Source: Halobacillus dabanensis
GTDB lineage: Bacteria; Bacillota; Bacilli; Bacillales; Halobacillaceae
DNA: 64,000 bases
Assembly (NCBI RefSeq): GCF_900114165.1
Contig: NZ_FOSB01000008.1
Location: 62,001-126,000 of the forward strand
Direction of reading: 5' to 3'
Below the pieces are notes generated by a model. The model was not told the DNA's origin and ran no database searches. It saw nothing but the letters and a program-made list of their open reading frames with translations. Position numbers and translations under genes: made by a program. Shown piece by piece: positions 36,912 through 45,592 of this stretch (position 1 is its first letter; the number at the start of each line of letters is the position of its first letter).

Positions 36912-37724
36912 ATGAAGCAGCAATTGACAAACATATGGAAAGATTGGAGGTTACACACAGTTGTGCTCATCATTGTATTACTTACAGAAGTGATAGGCAC
37001 ACACTCCTTCAACGTCGGTCCTGGTGTCGTACTTTTATTACCAATGCTTTATGCCATCATTATCGGTCTTGCTCTATTTTTCACACCAGTGATCAAAGAG
37101 AAGCAGTCAAAAAATGCAGAACCACTAATCGTTCTGGGGGTGACGATCCTTATAGCAAAAATCGGTGTCATCATTGGCCCCTCTTTGCCGCAAATCATTG
37201 AAGCAGGTCCAGCACTTCTGCTCCAGGAATTCGGAAACCTTGGGACAATCCTCATTGCACTCCCTGTCGCAATCATGCTTGGATTAAAACGCGAAAGTAT
37301 CGGAATGACCCACTCTGTCGCACGTGAACCCAACGTTGGATTGATTATGGACAAATATGGGTTCAATTCACCGGAAGGCCGTGGAGTTATGGCGATTTAC
37401 ATATTCGGGACGGTCTTCGGTGCTGTGTTCATGGGACTGATATCAGGATTTCTCGCCACCTGGACACCTCTCGACCCGCTTTCCTTTGCTATGGCTTCTG
37501 GAATCGGAAGTGGGAGTATGATGGCAGCGGCCAGTGGTTCCCTTGTAGCCGCCTATCCGGCAATGGAAAATGATATTCTTGCTTTCGCTGGGGCAAGTAA
37601 CCTTTTATCCCTATCGACTGGACTTTATATGAGTATCTTTATCGGCTTGCCATTGACGGAAAAACTGTACGATCTGATGACAAAAAAACGCAATCAGAAA
37701 ACAAAGGTAAGCAAGGGGGCGTAA
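36912..37724 (+). CDS. DUF3100-like integral membrane protein
   Basis: A 270-residue protein with about seven or eight helices. 'NVGPGVVLLLPMLYAIIIGLAL' and 'VAIMLGLKRESIGMTHSVAREPNVGLIMDKYGFNSPEGRGVMAIYIFGTVFGAVFMG' resemble the DUF3100 family, a likely transporter of unknown substrate. AAAGGAGG precedes the ATG at 36912; the longer upstream frame is not coding. The second gene starts four nucleotides after the stop, so the two form one unit. Confidence 0.7.
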   Translation: MKQQLTNIWKDWRLHTVVLIIVLLTEVIGTHSFNVGPGVVLLLPMLYAIIIGLALFFTPVIKEKQSKNAEPLIVLGVTILIAKIGVIIGPSLPQIIEAGPALLLQEFGNLGTILIALPVAIMLGLKRESIGMTHSVAREPNVGLIMDKYGFNSPEGRGVMAIYIFGTVFGAVFMGLISGFLATWTPLDPLSFAMASGIGSGSMMAAASGSLVAAYPAMENDILAFAGASNLLSLSTGLYMSIFIGLPLTEKLYDLMTKKRNQKTKVSKGA

Positions 37725-37727
37725 CAG

Positions 37728-38180
37728 ATGTTGAAAAATATACAGGAATGGATTTTATTATTGGGGATATTCGGGGTTGTCGCTCTTCTTGGTAACTGGA
37801 TCGGGTATGATGTGGTAGTTGTTGGTGCAATACCAGGAATGTTGATTTTGATCGGTATTTGTCTCATTGGTCTACTTCTGGGTGAAATCATTCCAGGTTC
37901 CATCCCGAGCATCGCTTATGTAGCTATTGTAGGAGTTATTTTATCCATGCCGTGGATGCCGGGATCGGAATATATTGTCTCAGCAACGAATGAAGTGAAC
38001 TTATTAGCTCTAACTACTCCGATTCTTGCATACGCAGGCATCGCCATCGGCCGTTCATGGACAGACTTTGTGAAACTCGGCTGGAAAAGTATCGTTGTTG
38101 CCGTCTGTGTGATGGTCGGTACGTTTCTTGGATCCGCACTTATTGCAGAAGCTATTTTAAGGTTCCAGGGAATCATATAA
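37728..38180 (+). CDS. Partner membrane protein of the DUF3100-like gene
   Basis: A 150-residue protein with four or five helices ('WILLLGIFGVVALLGNWIGYDVVVVGAIPGMLILIGICLIGLLLGEIIPG', 'LALTTPILAYAGIAIGRSW', 'SIVVAVCVMVGTFLGSALIAEAI'). Its ribosome site AAGGGGG lies in the tail of the previous gene, so both are co-translated. It may be the second half of a two-part transporter. Family not named with certainty. Confidence 0.65.
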   Translation: MLKNIQEWILLLGIFGVVALLGNWIGYDVVVVGAIPGMLILIGICLIGLLLGEIIPGSIPSIAYVAIVGVILSMPWMPGSEYIVSATNEVNLLALTTPILAYAGIAIGRSWTDFVKLGWKSIVVAVCVMVGTFLGSALIAEAILRFQGII

Positions 38181-38230
38181 AAAATAAGCAGAGAAACGAC
38201 TCTTGCTTCTCTGTTAAAAAGTCACATAAG

Positions 38231-38259
38231 AAAACCACGGACAGTCTGTCCGTGGTTTT
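38231..38259. terminator. Terminator, bidirectional
   Basis: Perfect 13-bp stem AAAACCACGGACA and complement with a 3-nt loop, A and T runs on both sides, between convergent genes. Confidence 0.88.
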
Positions 38260-38288
38260 ACTGTTCGAACTTCGAAAAAATTTTTCCC

Positions 38289-39008
38289 TTAGTTATCTTT
38301 TTGGGGTACTTCACAACCGTCTTCCGTACAAGCGGCCCCACCCTCACTAGATAAGTCTTCAAACACCGGTTTCTGCTCTTCTTCCGCAAATGCTTTTTCA
38401 AGACCTTGAACAAATACGTCTGTTGGTTGAGCGCCAGATACCGCGTATTTGCGATTGATTACAAAAAATGGAACCCCCTGGACACCGATTTGCTGAGCTT
38501 CTGCTTCTTCTCTGCGGACAGCGTCTGTATAATCTGTCCCTGTAAGTACGGCGTTTACTTCTTCACGATCCAGCCCCACTTCAGTAGCTAAAGAAGATAT
38601 CGTTTCATGATCCCCGATATCTTTTCCATCCGTCAAAACGGCCTGGAAGAAGTGCTCGGCGAATGCTTTTCCGAGACCTTTTTCATTTGCCAGCTGGGAA
38701 ACACGATGGGCATCAAACGTGTTGGTCGGGACCACTGTATCAAAGTGGAAATCCAGTCCGACCATCTTTGCCTGCTCGGTCATGTTCTGTGTCATTTCCC
38801 GTGCTTCATCAATCGAACGCCCATATTTTGCAGCAAGTTTTTCATGCATGTTTCTTCCTGTATTACGTTCAGCCTGAGGATCAAGCTCGAAGCTTTTATA
38901 GACAACTTCAACTTGACGATCAGGAAACTTTGCTAAAGCTTCTTCTAATCTTCTTTTTCCAATATAACAAAAAGGACAGACGAAATCTGACCATACTTCT
39001 ATTTTCAT
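38289..39008 (-). CDS. DsbA-family oxidoreductase, FrnE type
   Basis: A 239-residue cytosolic thioredoxin-fold protein. The active site CPFC is in 'EVWSDFVCPFCYIGKRRLEEAL' (residues about 11-14); the cis-Pro segment is 'QQIGVQGVPFFVINRKYAVSGAQ'. FrnE proteins act in disulfide chemistry and stress, without a signal peptide, as here. An extra C-terminal Cys pair (ACTEDGC) is present. AGAGGTG precedes the ATG. Confidence 0.9.
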   Translation of the reverse strand: MKIEVWSDFVCPFCYIGKRRLEEALAKFPDRQVEVVYKSFELDPQAERNTGRNMHEKLAAKYGRSIDEAREMTQNMTEQAKMVGLDFHFDTVVPTNTFDAHRVSQLANEKGLGKAFAEHFFQAVLTDGKDIGDHETISSLATEVGLDREEVNAVLTGTDYTDAVRREEAEAQQIGVQGVPFFVINRKYAVSGAQPTDVFVQGLEKAFAEEEQKPVFEDLSSEGGAACTEDGCEVPQKDN

Positions 39009-39125
39009 GAGAGTTCACCTCTTTAGTGGGATTATCCCTCATTTTACGATGCGAAAGTGATGAAATCCACTATTCTGTTTCCAATATTATGGGCGTATAT
39101 ATAGGTAAAAAGGAGGTCTGTATAC

Positions 39126-39497
39126 ATGGGAATCACACTGATTAAAATTTCTGCTGCTTATTTTGCTATCGGTGTTGCCATCGGTTACTACATGTCAAGC
39201 GCGCACAGTTACACCCTCACCCCCGTCCATGTTCATATCAATTTACTTGGTTGGACGGCCCTGACTCTGGCAGGAATCTTATATCACCTTTTTCCGGATC
39301 TTGCCAAAACCCTGTCAGGGAAAATCCACTTCTGGCTTCATAATGTCGGTCTTCCGTTAATGATGATTGGTTTGTTCTTTGCTTTAGTTCTTGAAAAGGA
39401 AGCACTCTTGCCGCTCGTTGCCACCGGGGCAACTATCACATCTCTGGGCATTTTTTCATTCGTATTCAACATTTTTAAAAATCTGAAAGCCACCTGA
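39126..39497 (+). CDS. Membrane protein resembling a cytochrome oxidase subunit I fragment
   Basis: A 123-residue protein with four helices. 'LTPVHVHINLLGWTALTLAGILYHLFPDL' looks like the haem-ligand helix of NorB/CcoN-type oxidase subunit I (HxHxNLxGW), and 'KIHFWLHNVGLPLMMIGL' is the second His-rich helix. Such short proteins occur in Bacillaceae without the rest of the oxidase. Function unknown; haem binding is possible. AAAGGAGG precedes the ATG. Confidence 0.7.
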   Translation: MGITLIKISAAYFAIGVAIGYYMSSAHSYTLTPVHVHINLLGWTALTLAGILYHLFPDLAKTLSGKIHFWLHNVGLPLMMIGLFFALVLEKEALLPLVATGATITSLGIFSFVFNIFKNLKAT

Positions 39498-39507
39498 CAC
39501 GCAAATT

Positions 39508-39546
39508 CCTCCTTACTTCGATTATAGAAGTAAGGGGGGATTTTTT
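39508..39546 (+). promoter_or_regulatory. Hairpin with T-run that also carries the next gene's ribosome site
   Basis: Stem CCTCCTTACTTC / GAAGTAAGGGGG then TTTTTT and directly ATG at 39547. The right arm AAGGGGGG is the ribosome site of the M15 peptidase gene. The structure could act as a terminator for the previous gene and also hide the ribosome site in read-through RNA. Confidence 0.7.
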
Positions 39547-40374
39547 ATGATCACAGTAGACACTCTGAAAAAAAGAAGCCTAACCAAAATGGGGGCAGTT
39601 CGTAAGGAGGTTAAGGAAAAAGCATTACAATTGATCGAAAAGTCTTACCAAAAAGAGATCTTTGTCCAAATATCTTCAGGACATCGGTCTCTCACAGAGC
39701 AGGCTCATCTCTATGGACAAGGCCGCCCGGACTATTATTGGAACGGAAAGAGGTATGGCAGCAACGGCAAAATTGTTACCTATGCCAAACCAGGTGAAAG
39801 TAACCATCATGACGGACGAGCGGTTGATTTTTTTCTTGTAACAAAGGATGGAAAAAATGCGCTCTGGACCGTAAATGATCGCTGGATACAAGCAGCTAAT
39901 ATCGCAAAATCGCTAGGTTTCCAGTGGGGAGGAGATTGGACGAACTTCAGAGACTATGCCCACCTCGAATTGCCACTGAACAAGGAACGGAAGGAAACGA
40001 AAAATATTCAAACGAAATTGAGCCGACTCGGTTATTCCCCAGGCCCGATTGATGGAATTTTTGGACCGCGGACAAAAAGTGCGGTTAAAGCTTTTCAATA
40101 TAACGAAGGCTTGCAGGTCGATGGCATCGTCGGTCCAATTACGCAACAAAGACTGGACACCCTTACCTATCCAGGAACACCTATTCACTTTGGCGCAAGA
40201 GGGTCCATGGTAAAAAGAATTCAAAGAGTGATCGGGGTGCAGGATGATGGGATTTATGGTAAAAGAACAGAAGCTGCCGTGTGTTCTTTTCAACACCAAC
40301 ACAGCCTCCAAGTCGATGGCGTTGTCGGACCAGTCACATGGAGGGCCCTCTTCGGAAATCAAGACTCTCAATAA
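39547..40374 (+). CDS. M15-family D,L-carboxypeptidase/endolysin-like protein with two PG-binding domains
   Basis: A 275-residue peptidoglycan hydrolase. Residues 1-145 are an M15 metallopeptidase domain with 'SSGHRSLTEQAHLYGQGR', the zinc motif 'SNHHDGRAVDFF' and 'YAHLELP'. Two PG_binding_1 repeats follow (about 150-205 'IQTKLSRLGYSPGPIDGIFGPRTKSAVKAFQ' and 215-270 'IQRVIGVQDDGIYGKRTEAAVCSFQ'). There is no signal peptide, as in phage endolysins or spore-compartment enzymes. It may be a phage-derived single gene or mother-cell lysin. Confidence 0.88.
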   Translation: MITVDTLKKRSLTKMGAVRKEVKEKALQLIEKSYQKEIFVQISSGHRSLTEQAHLYGQGRPDYYWNGKRYGSNGKIVTYAKPGESNHHDGRAVDFFLVTKDGKNALWTVNDRWIQAANIAKSLGFQWGGDWTNFRDYAHLELPLNKERKETKNIQTKLSRLGYSPGPIDGIFGPRTKSAVKAFQYNEGLQVDGIVGPITQQRLDTLTYPGTPIHFGARGSMVKRIQRVIGVQDDGIYGKRTEAAVCSFQHQHSLQVDGVVGPVTWRALFGNQDSQ

Positions 40375-40397
40375 CATATAACTTCTTCGAATGTGTA

Positions 40398-40439
40398 GCC
40401 AGGTATCTTTATGACTAGATACCTGGATTTTGTTTTGAG
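40398..40439 (+). terminator. Terminator
   Basis: Stem CCAGGTATCT / AGATACCTGG with an 8-nt loop, followed by ATTTTGTTTT. Confidence 0.8.
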
Positions 40440-40594
40440 TAAAAGGTGAATAGGAGGTGAGGTAACGCTAAAAGGGCGTGTGCACAGATGCACCTCGCGC
40501 CATAGGCCAAGTCGATCCGTCAAATAGCATGCCAGTCCCAAACTTCGCAGTTAATTCTTTTAGGGTGTGGAAACATGTAGTCTTATTGTATCTG

Positions 40595-40623
40595 TTGACA
40601 AATAATGAGAATTTTAGAATAAT
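40595..40623 (+). promoter_or_regulatory. Sigma-A promoter of the symporter operon
   Basis: TTGACA (40595-40600), 17-nt spacer, AATAAT (40618-40623). A cre-like box with one mismatch, ATGTTAACGCTTACA (40678-40692), lies in the leader, suggesting CcpA control. Confidence 0.75.
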
Positions 40624-40710
40624 AAAAAATACAATATTCAGTTAAATCAAAATATTCTCAAAAATTTTTAAGCGCTTATGTTAACGCTTACAAAAAGGGG
40701 GGAGACCAGG

Positions 40711-40896
40711 TTGCTCATTCCAATAATACTTTCCATCATTACGGTATTATCCGTCATTTTAGCATTGAAGAAAAAACGGCCACTCTTATTGGCCGTACCA
40801 TTTGCAGCTCTTTTTACGGTAGCTTTAGTGAAAATCATTATGGTACCGATGCCTTTCTGGGAAACCGTCCAGTTCATTTTTAACTTGAGAGGCTAA
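40711..40896 (+). CDS. Small two-helix membrane protein
   Basis: A 61-residue protein, start TTG 40711 with AAGGGGGG upstream; the ATG at 40678 lies in the cre-like box and has no site. Two hydrophobic segments are separated by KKKRP ('LIPIILSIITVLSVILAL' and 'LLLAVPFAALFTVALVKIIMV'). It opens an operon with the DUF4212 and SSS genes, so it may be an accessory part of the symporter. No family recognised. Confidence 0.65.
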   Translation: MLIPIILSIITVLSVILALKKKRPLLLAVPFAALFTVALVKIIMVPMPFWETVQFIFNLRG

Positions 40897-40918
40897 ACTT
40901 GAAAGGAGGTGAAGAATT

Positions 40919-41215
40919 GTGAAAAAGATGGATCCGAAGAGAGCACAGGCATATTTCCGTTTACGCACAATGCTTATTTGTATTTACCTCATCATCGGAG
41001 TACTCGTTTCCTTTGGCGTAGTTATTGCTGCCGAAAGCCTTTCGTCCTTTACAGTAATGGGGATACCACTTCCGTATTATATGGGAAGCCAGGGAGCGGT
41101 TATCACGTTCATTGCCCTTCTTTTTTTCAACGCGATCATCAGTGATGTCGTTGACAAAAAGTTCGGATTAATTCCTAAAGAACAATCCGACCAAGACCAA
41201 GCAGTTAACCAATAG
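40919..41215 (+). CDS. Small subunit of sodium/solute symporter (DUF4212)
   Basis: A 98-residue protein with two helices: 'LICIYLIIGVLVSFGVVIAAESL' and 'YYMGSQGAVITFIALLFFNAIISDVVDKKFG'. The pattern and position before an SSS transporter match DUF4212 proteins, the small subunit of VC_2705-type symporters. GTG start behind AAAGGAGGTG. Co-transcribed with the large subunit 15 nt downstream. Confidence 0.8.
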   Translation: MKKMDPKRAQAYFRLRTMLICIYLIIGVLVSFGVVIAAESLSSFTVMGIPLPYYMGSQGAVITFIALLFFNAIISDVVDKKFGLIPKEQSDQDQAVNQ

Positions 41216-41230
41216 GATAGGGGGAGAAGT

Positions 41231-42892
41231 ATGGACACACAGTTTATAGTCTCCTTTGCTTTAATTGTCGCTACTTTTGGATTGTACATAGGTATTGCTA
41301 TCTACAATAAAGCAAAGGCTACATCAGATTTTTACGTGGCAGGCCGAGGCGTACCACCTGTCTTTAATGGCATGGCTATCGGTGCTGATTGGATGAGTGC
41401 AGCCTCATTCATCGGGATGGCTGGAACGGTGATGGTTCTTGGATACGATGGTCTCGCTTATATCATGGGTTGGACAGGCGGTTATTTATTGCTCACCTTC
41501 CTTCTGGCTCCTCAATTGAGAAAATATGGACGATACACGGTCCCTGAATTCATAGGCGACCGCTATCGTAGCAATACGGCAAGATTGATTGCTGCCGTAG
41601 CCACGATCATCATTAGTTTTACTTATTCTGTCGGACAGCTATCTGGTTCAGGAGTCGTTATTGGGCGTTTGTTTGAAGTCAATACAGTGATTGGTACTTT
41701 GATTGGTGTGGCATTGATTGCTTTCTATTCTGCAATGGGTGGCATGAAAGGGATTACCTGGACACAGGTTGCTCAATACTTAGTGCTGATCACTGCCTAC
41801 TTGATACCGGTTATTTTCATGTCGTTGCAATTGACACAAAATCCGTTGCCATGGCTTTCTTATGGGGATGTTATTTCTGAAATGCGTGTCCTTGATCAGG
41901 AACTTGGAATCTCAGAATACATCGTACCTTTTACAGAGGGTACGAAATGGCAATTCATTGCACTCATGTTTACTTTGATGGCAGGAACAGCCGGTTTACC
42001 GCACGTCATCGTCCGTTTTTATACTGTAGCTACAATGAAAGCTGCTCGTTGGAGTGGAGCATGGGCCTTATTATTTATCGGTTTGCTATATTTATCTGCT
42101 CCTGCCTACGCAGCCTTTTCCCGTTTTATTTTGATGACCGAAGTGGCTGGATCTTCTCTCAATAACTTACCTGCATGGACACAGCCCTGGGTAGACACTG
42201 GGCGTCTGTCTTTAGCGGATAATAACAGTGACGGGGTACTGCAATGGTCAGAGCTCGTCATCAGTAATGATATCGTTGTTATGGCGACACCGGAAATCGC
42301 AAATCTCGGGGTCTTCGTCATCGGTCTGATGGCTGCCGGGGCTATGGCTGCGGCACTATCGACAGCTGGTGGTTTAATGATCGCCATATCTGCTGCTTTG
42401 TCGCACGACATCTATTTCCGTTCCATGAATCCGAATGCCAGTGAGAGAAAACGACTATCTGTCGGGCGTTGGTCCATCGTATTAGCTACTGTTGCTGCTG
42501 GTTTGATTGCATTGAACCCACCAGGAGCGATCACCCAAATCGTCGCATGGGCCTTTGCATTAGCATCAGGATCGTTCTTCCCGGCACTTCTTCTCGGCGT
42601 ATGGTGGAAACGTGCCAATGGGCCTGGTGTTATTGCTGGTATGCTTGTTGGTTTATCGGTTACGCTCGGCTACATTTTTGCCGCTAAATACGGTGGCTTC
42701 ACAATACTGGGCATTATCGACACAGGAGCAGGCGTTTTCGGGGCAACTGCCGCCATATTGGCGAATGTCATCGTTTCCTTATTAACCGCTCCACCTTCTA
42801 AACAGACCCAGGACGAAGTTACAGACCTCCGTTACCCAGAACAAATCGAATACAAAAATGGAGAATACTGGCTGAAAGAAGATGTGAAGTAA
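41231..42892 (+). CDS. Sodium:solute symporter (SSS) large subunit, acetate-permease-like
   Basis: A 553-residue transporter with 13 predicted helices. The N-terminus 'FYVAGRGVPPVFNGMAIGADWMSAASFIGMAGTV' and 'GKYTVPEFIGDRY'-like 'YGRYTVPEFIGDRYRS' are SSS hallmarks; 'MAGTAGLPHVIVRFYTV' and 'GAMAAALSTAGGLMIAISAALSHDIY' follow ActP-type proteins. Na+ coupling fits a salt-adapted host. Substrate probably a short organic acid. The small subunit precedes it. Confidence 0.9.
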   Translation: MDTQFIVSFALIVATFGLYIGIAIYNKAKATSDFYVAGRGVPPVFNGMAIGADWMSAASFIGMAGTVMVLGYDGLAYIMGWTGGYLLLTFLLAPQLRKYGRYTVPEFIGDRYRSNTARLIAAVATIIISFTYSVGQLSGSGVVIGRLFEVNTVIGTLIGVALIAFYSAMGGMKGITWTQVAQYLVLITAYLIPVIFMSLQLTQNPLPWLSYGDVISEMRVLDQELGISEYIVPFTEGTKWQFIALMFTLMAGTAGLPHVIVRFYTVATMKAARWSGAWALLFIGLLYLSAPAYAAFSRFILMTEVAGSSLNNLPAWTQPWVDTGRLSLADNNSDGVLQWSELVISNDIVVMATPEIANLGVFVIGLMAAGAMAAALSTAGGLMIAISAALSHDIYFRSMNPNASERKRLSVGRWSIVLATVAAGLIALNPPGAITQIVAWAFALASGSFFPALLLGVWWKRANGPGVIAGMLVGLSVTLGYIFAAKYGGFTILGIIDTGAGVFGATAAILANVIVSLLTAPPSKQTQDEVTDLRYPEQIEYKNGEYWLKEDVK

Positions 42893-42897
42893 TATTA

Positions 42898-43075
42898 AAA
42901 GCGGAAGCGCCTTGATCACCCCCGACAAGCTTAAGCCAAGACTCGTCGTGACGTCCTTTGTCACAAAAATTAAGAAAGAAGTTCGGTTAAGTTCGCAACG
43001 TCCTGTTGCACCTCCGAACGACCCCACTTCCTGTGAGGCCTAAGACCTCGAGGGGGTAGGCGCTGGAGCTGGACT
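42898..43075. repeat. Intergenic repeat family C
   Basis: About 178 nt after the symporter gene, opening AAGCGGAAGCGCC and closing GGCGCTGGAGCTGGAC, with partly complementary ends. It contains GTTCGG/CCGAAC and GACAAGC/GTCGTG pairs. It resembles structured intergenic repeats I recall from Bacillaceae genomes. Single copy in this window; no coding content. Confidence 0.55.
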
Positions 43076-43091
43076 ATACCTAAGAAGAAAA

Positions 43092-43126
43092 GGACCAGGT
43101 CACCCAAATATTGGATGACCTGGTCC
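43092..43126. repeat. REP-like palindrome, copy 5
   Basis: Arms GGACCAGGTCACCCAA and 43111-43126 around ATA; one C-A mismatch that becomes U-G in the minus-strand RNA. Between convergent genes. Confidence 0.88.
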
Positions 43127-43142
43127 GCTTAAACGTTTATAG

Positions 43143-44624
43143 TTACATGTGATGTAGTTTTTCGAAGTCTGGTTGCAATTTATTAGATACCGATTGATAC
43201 ACTTCGAAAAGGGATTGGTATTTTTTATGATTTTCAACATTCGGTTCGTAATGTTGGTTCATAGGAATCGAAGACTTGATGGATTTCAAATCTTCCACTT
43301 TTCCTAAGCTATAAAGTGCTACCCAGGCAGCTCCCCAGGCAGAACTTTGGTGACTGACCGGTATATCGATCCGCTTGTTGAAAAGGTCGGCAAGCATTTG
43401 AACCCAAACTTCTGATCGGGCAAACCCGCCGCTTGCAAAGATTTTGTCATGACTGTTACCAAGACGTTCGAGGGCACTTGCTATATGCAGAATAGAAAAC
43501 AGCACACCTTCCATCGCCGCGCGTGTAATTTGTCCTTTTCCATGAGAAGGAGTGAGCCCGATGAAGGATCCTTTCGCTTCTGCTTTCCAAAATGGGGCGC
43601 GTTCCCCATTCAAATAAGGAAGGAACAATAAGTTCCCCGCACCTGCCTCTACTCGACCTGCCATTTCTGTCAATTCTTCCATCGGGATTTCCCGTTCCTC
43701 TAACAACAATTGCTGGACCCATTTCAGCACAAGCCCGCCATTATTGGAAGGACCACCCGTAATCCATAGATCATTTGTAAAACTATAGGAGAAGACTTCC
43801 TGTTTTTCATCCAGCAATGGCTGATTAGAGAATTGGCGGATTGCACCACTCGTTCCGATCGTTATTGCTGTTTCTCCTGGCTCGATTGCTCCGATACCGA
43901 GGTTGGCGAGTGGTCCATCACTGCCACCGATGACAAATGGTGTGGAACGCTTCAAGCCGGCTTTTTCAGCAGTTAGTGCATCCATACCTTTCATTGCATA
44001 GGTCGGCTCTACCGGGGTGAAAAGTTGATTTTTGCTCACCCCCGCAAGTTGAAGTGTCTCCTCATCCCAGTTATGGTCATGAATATGGAATAGCCCTGTC
44101 GCAGCAGCGATAGAGTAGTCCACGACTTTTTCCCCAAACCACCGGTATAACAAAAATTCTTTCACAGACACAAAGTAATCCGCTTGTTTCCATGGCTCGT
44201 AGTGGTTGTTCTTCATCCATAACAGTTTTGACAATGGAGACATCGGGTGTAGCGGTGTACCTGTCCGCATATAAACATCCGGGTGTTTTTCTTTCATCTG
44301 AGAGGCTTCTTTTGCGCTGCGTGCATCCGCCCAAATAATCGAGGGAGAAAGAGGGGCCCCTTCTTTATCCATACAAATCATCGAATGCATAGCTGCTGAA
44401 ATACCGACACCTAGAATGGCCTCTCGATCTAATGTTTGGGTGCTTAAGTTCATCGCTTCGAGAGCTGCCTGTTCGATGTGAAGCGGGTCCTGTTCTGCGT
44501 ACCCGACCTCCGGGTGGGAAAGAGAGTAGGCAACTTCATATTCCGCTGCAACTCGTCCATTTTCATAAAAAACAACCGACTTAGCGCTGGTCGTTCCAAT
44601 ATCTAAACCAATGACATACTTCAT
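43143..44624 (-). CDS. gntK: Gluconate kinase-like FGGY carbohydrate kinase
   Basis: A 493-residue sugar kinase. The N-terminal phosphate loop reads 'YVIGLDIGTTSAKSVVFYENG', then 'GVGISAAMHSMICMD', 'IGTSGAIRQFSNQP' and 'FASGGFARSEVWVQMLADLFNKRI', an FGGY gluconokinase/xylulokinase pattern with the GntK 'AAMHS' word. AAAGGAATT precedes the ATG at 44624. The RpiR regulator gene lies 13 nt upstream in the same direction and the TRAP operon diverges, suggesting gluconate or a related sugar acid as substrate. Confidence 0.85.
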   Translation of the reverse strand: MKYVIGLDIGTTSAKSVVFYENGRVAAEYEVAYSLSHPEVGYAEQDPLHIEQAALEAMNLSTQTLDREAILGVGISAAMHSMICMDKEGAPLSPSIIWADARSAKEASQMKEKHPDVYMRTGTPLHPMSPLSKLLWMKNNHYEPWKQADYFVSVKEFLLYRWFGEKVVDYSIAAATGLFHIHDHNWDEETLQLAGVSKNQLFTPVEPTYAMKGMDALTAEKAGLKRSTPFVIGGSDGPLANLGIGAIEPGETAITIGTSGAIRQFSNQPLLDEKQEVFSYSFTNDLWITGGPSNNGGLVLKWVQQLLLEEREIPMEELTEMAGRVEAGAGNLLFLPYLNGERAPFWKAEAKGSFIGLTPSHGKGQITRAAMEGVLFSILHIASALERLGNSHDKIFASGGFARSEVWVQMLADLFNKRIDIPVSHQSSAWGAAWVALYSLGKVEDLKSIKSSIPMNQHYEPNVENHKKYQSLFEVYQSVSNKLQPDFEKLHHM

Positions 44625-44637
44625 AATAAATTCCTTT

Positions 44638-45495
44638 CTACACACGCTTCCTTGATATGGCATCACGCATTTTTTGTGTGGCTTTCTGTGATTGTTCTTT
44701 CATTTTGACACTGTAATTGACGAAAAGCGAATCAATCAATGATAATCCGGCAATTCTTGAAGCGAGTGCTTCCGACCGGAATTCTGTTTCTTCAGCCACT
44801 GTATATAAGGAAAGGTCGACCATCTTCGTTAGTGGTGATTTCGCGAAGTTGGTAATCCCGATCACTTTGACATCGTTCTCTTTTACGACATCCACGATAT
44901 CTAAAATATCCTGGTTGGACCCTGTATGAGAAATAACGACAGCAACATCTGTTGGCCTCATTTGCGACGCAGACATCAACTGCAAGTGAGTATCGTGATA
45001 GGCATACGCTTCCATTCCTGTCCGGATGAATTTATGTTGAGCATCCAGGGCCAGAATGTTCGATCCGCCACTCCCGAAAAAGAATACACGGTCTGCTTCT
45101 ACTAAGTACTCCATTGCTTTTTGTAAGGAAAGGGGATTTTGAACGTCACGGGATGTTTCCAAAGCGCGAATATTCGCTTGGAAAACTTTTTCAGTGATTT
45201 CTAAGTCCGTGTCGTTCTCAGAAATCGTTTCATGTATATCTTGAATAGGATTGACTATTTCTGCTGCAAGAGCGATTTTCATTGCCTGATACCCTTTGAA
45301 ACCTAAGCGCTTACAAAATCTGAAAACGGTTGCATCAGCGACCGTAAGATTATCAGCTACCTGATTAATGGTAGAGTGAACGATTTCTTCTGTATTTTCC
45401 AGTATATAATCAGCAATCAGCTTTTCTTTTTCACTAAATTGAGTGTAAGAAGAGCGAATCCGACTTATGACGTGCTTAGCGGGGGCTTCTATCAT
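44638..45495 (-). CDS. RpiR-family transcriptional regulator
   Basis: A 285-residue regulator with an N-terminal HTH_6 domain (FSEKEKLIADYILENTEEIVHSTINQVADNLTVADATVFRFCKRLGFKGYQ) and a C-terminal SIS sugar-phosphate-binding domain (FFFGSGGSNILALDAQHKFIRTG, 'AVVISHTGSNQDILDIVDVVKE'). In an operon with the kinase and facing the TRAP operon, it probably senses the phosphorylated sugar acid and controls both transcripts. Confidence 0.9.
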   Translation of the reverse strand: MIEAPAKHVISRIRSSYTQFSEKEKLIADYILENTEEIVHSTINQVADNLTVADATVFRFCKRLGFKGYQAMKIALAAEIVNPIQDIHETISENDTDLEITEKVFQANIRALETSRDVQNPLSLQKAMEYLVEADRVFFFGSGGSNILALDAQHKFIRTGMEAYAYHDTHLQLMSASQMRPTDVAVVISHTGSNQDILDIVDVVKENDVKVIGITNFAKSPLTKMVDLSLYTVAEETEFRSEALASRIAGLSLIDSLFVNYSVKMKEQSQKATQKMRDAISRKRV

Positions 45496-45592
45496 AGGTA
45501 CTCCTCCTCTATATTCTATTTATCTATTATTGTATATGAAACTTATTTTAAATAAAAGTTCGGCATCGATGAAATTTTTTTCTAAAAAACTA

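Noticed and set aside
40470-40510. tRNA-like fold
   Set aside because: Hairpins do not form a cloverleaf and no CCA-type acceptor stem or T-loop was found.
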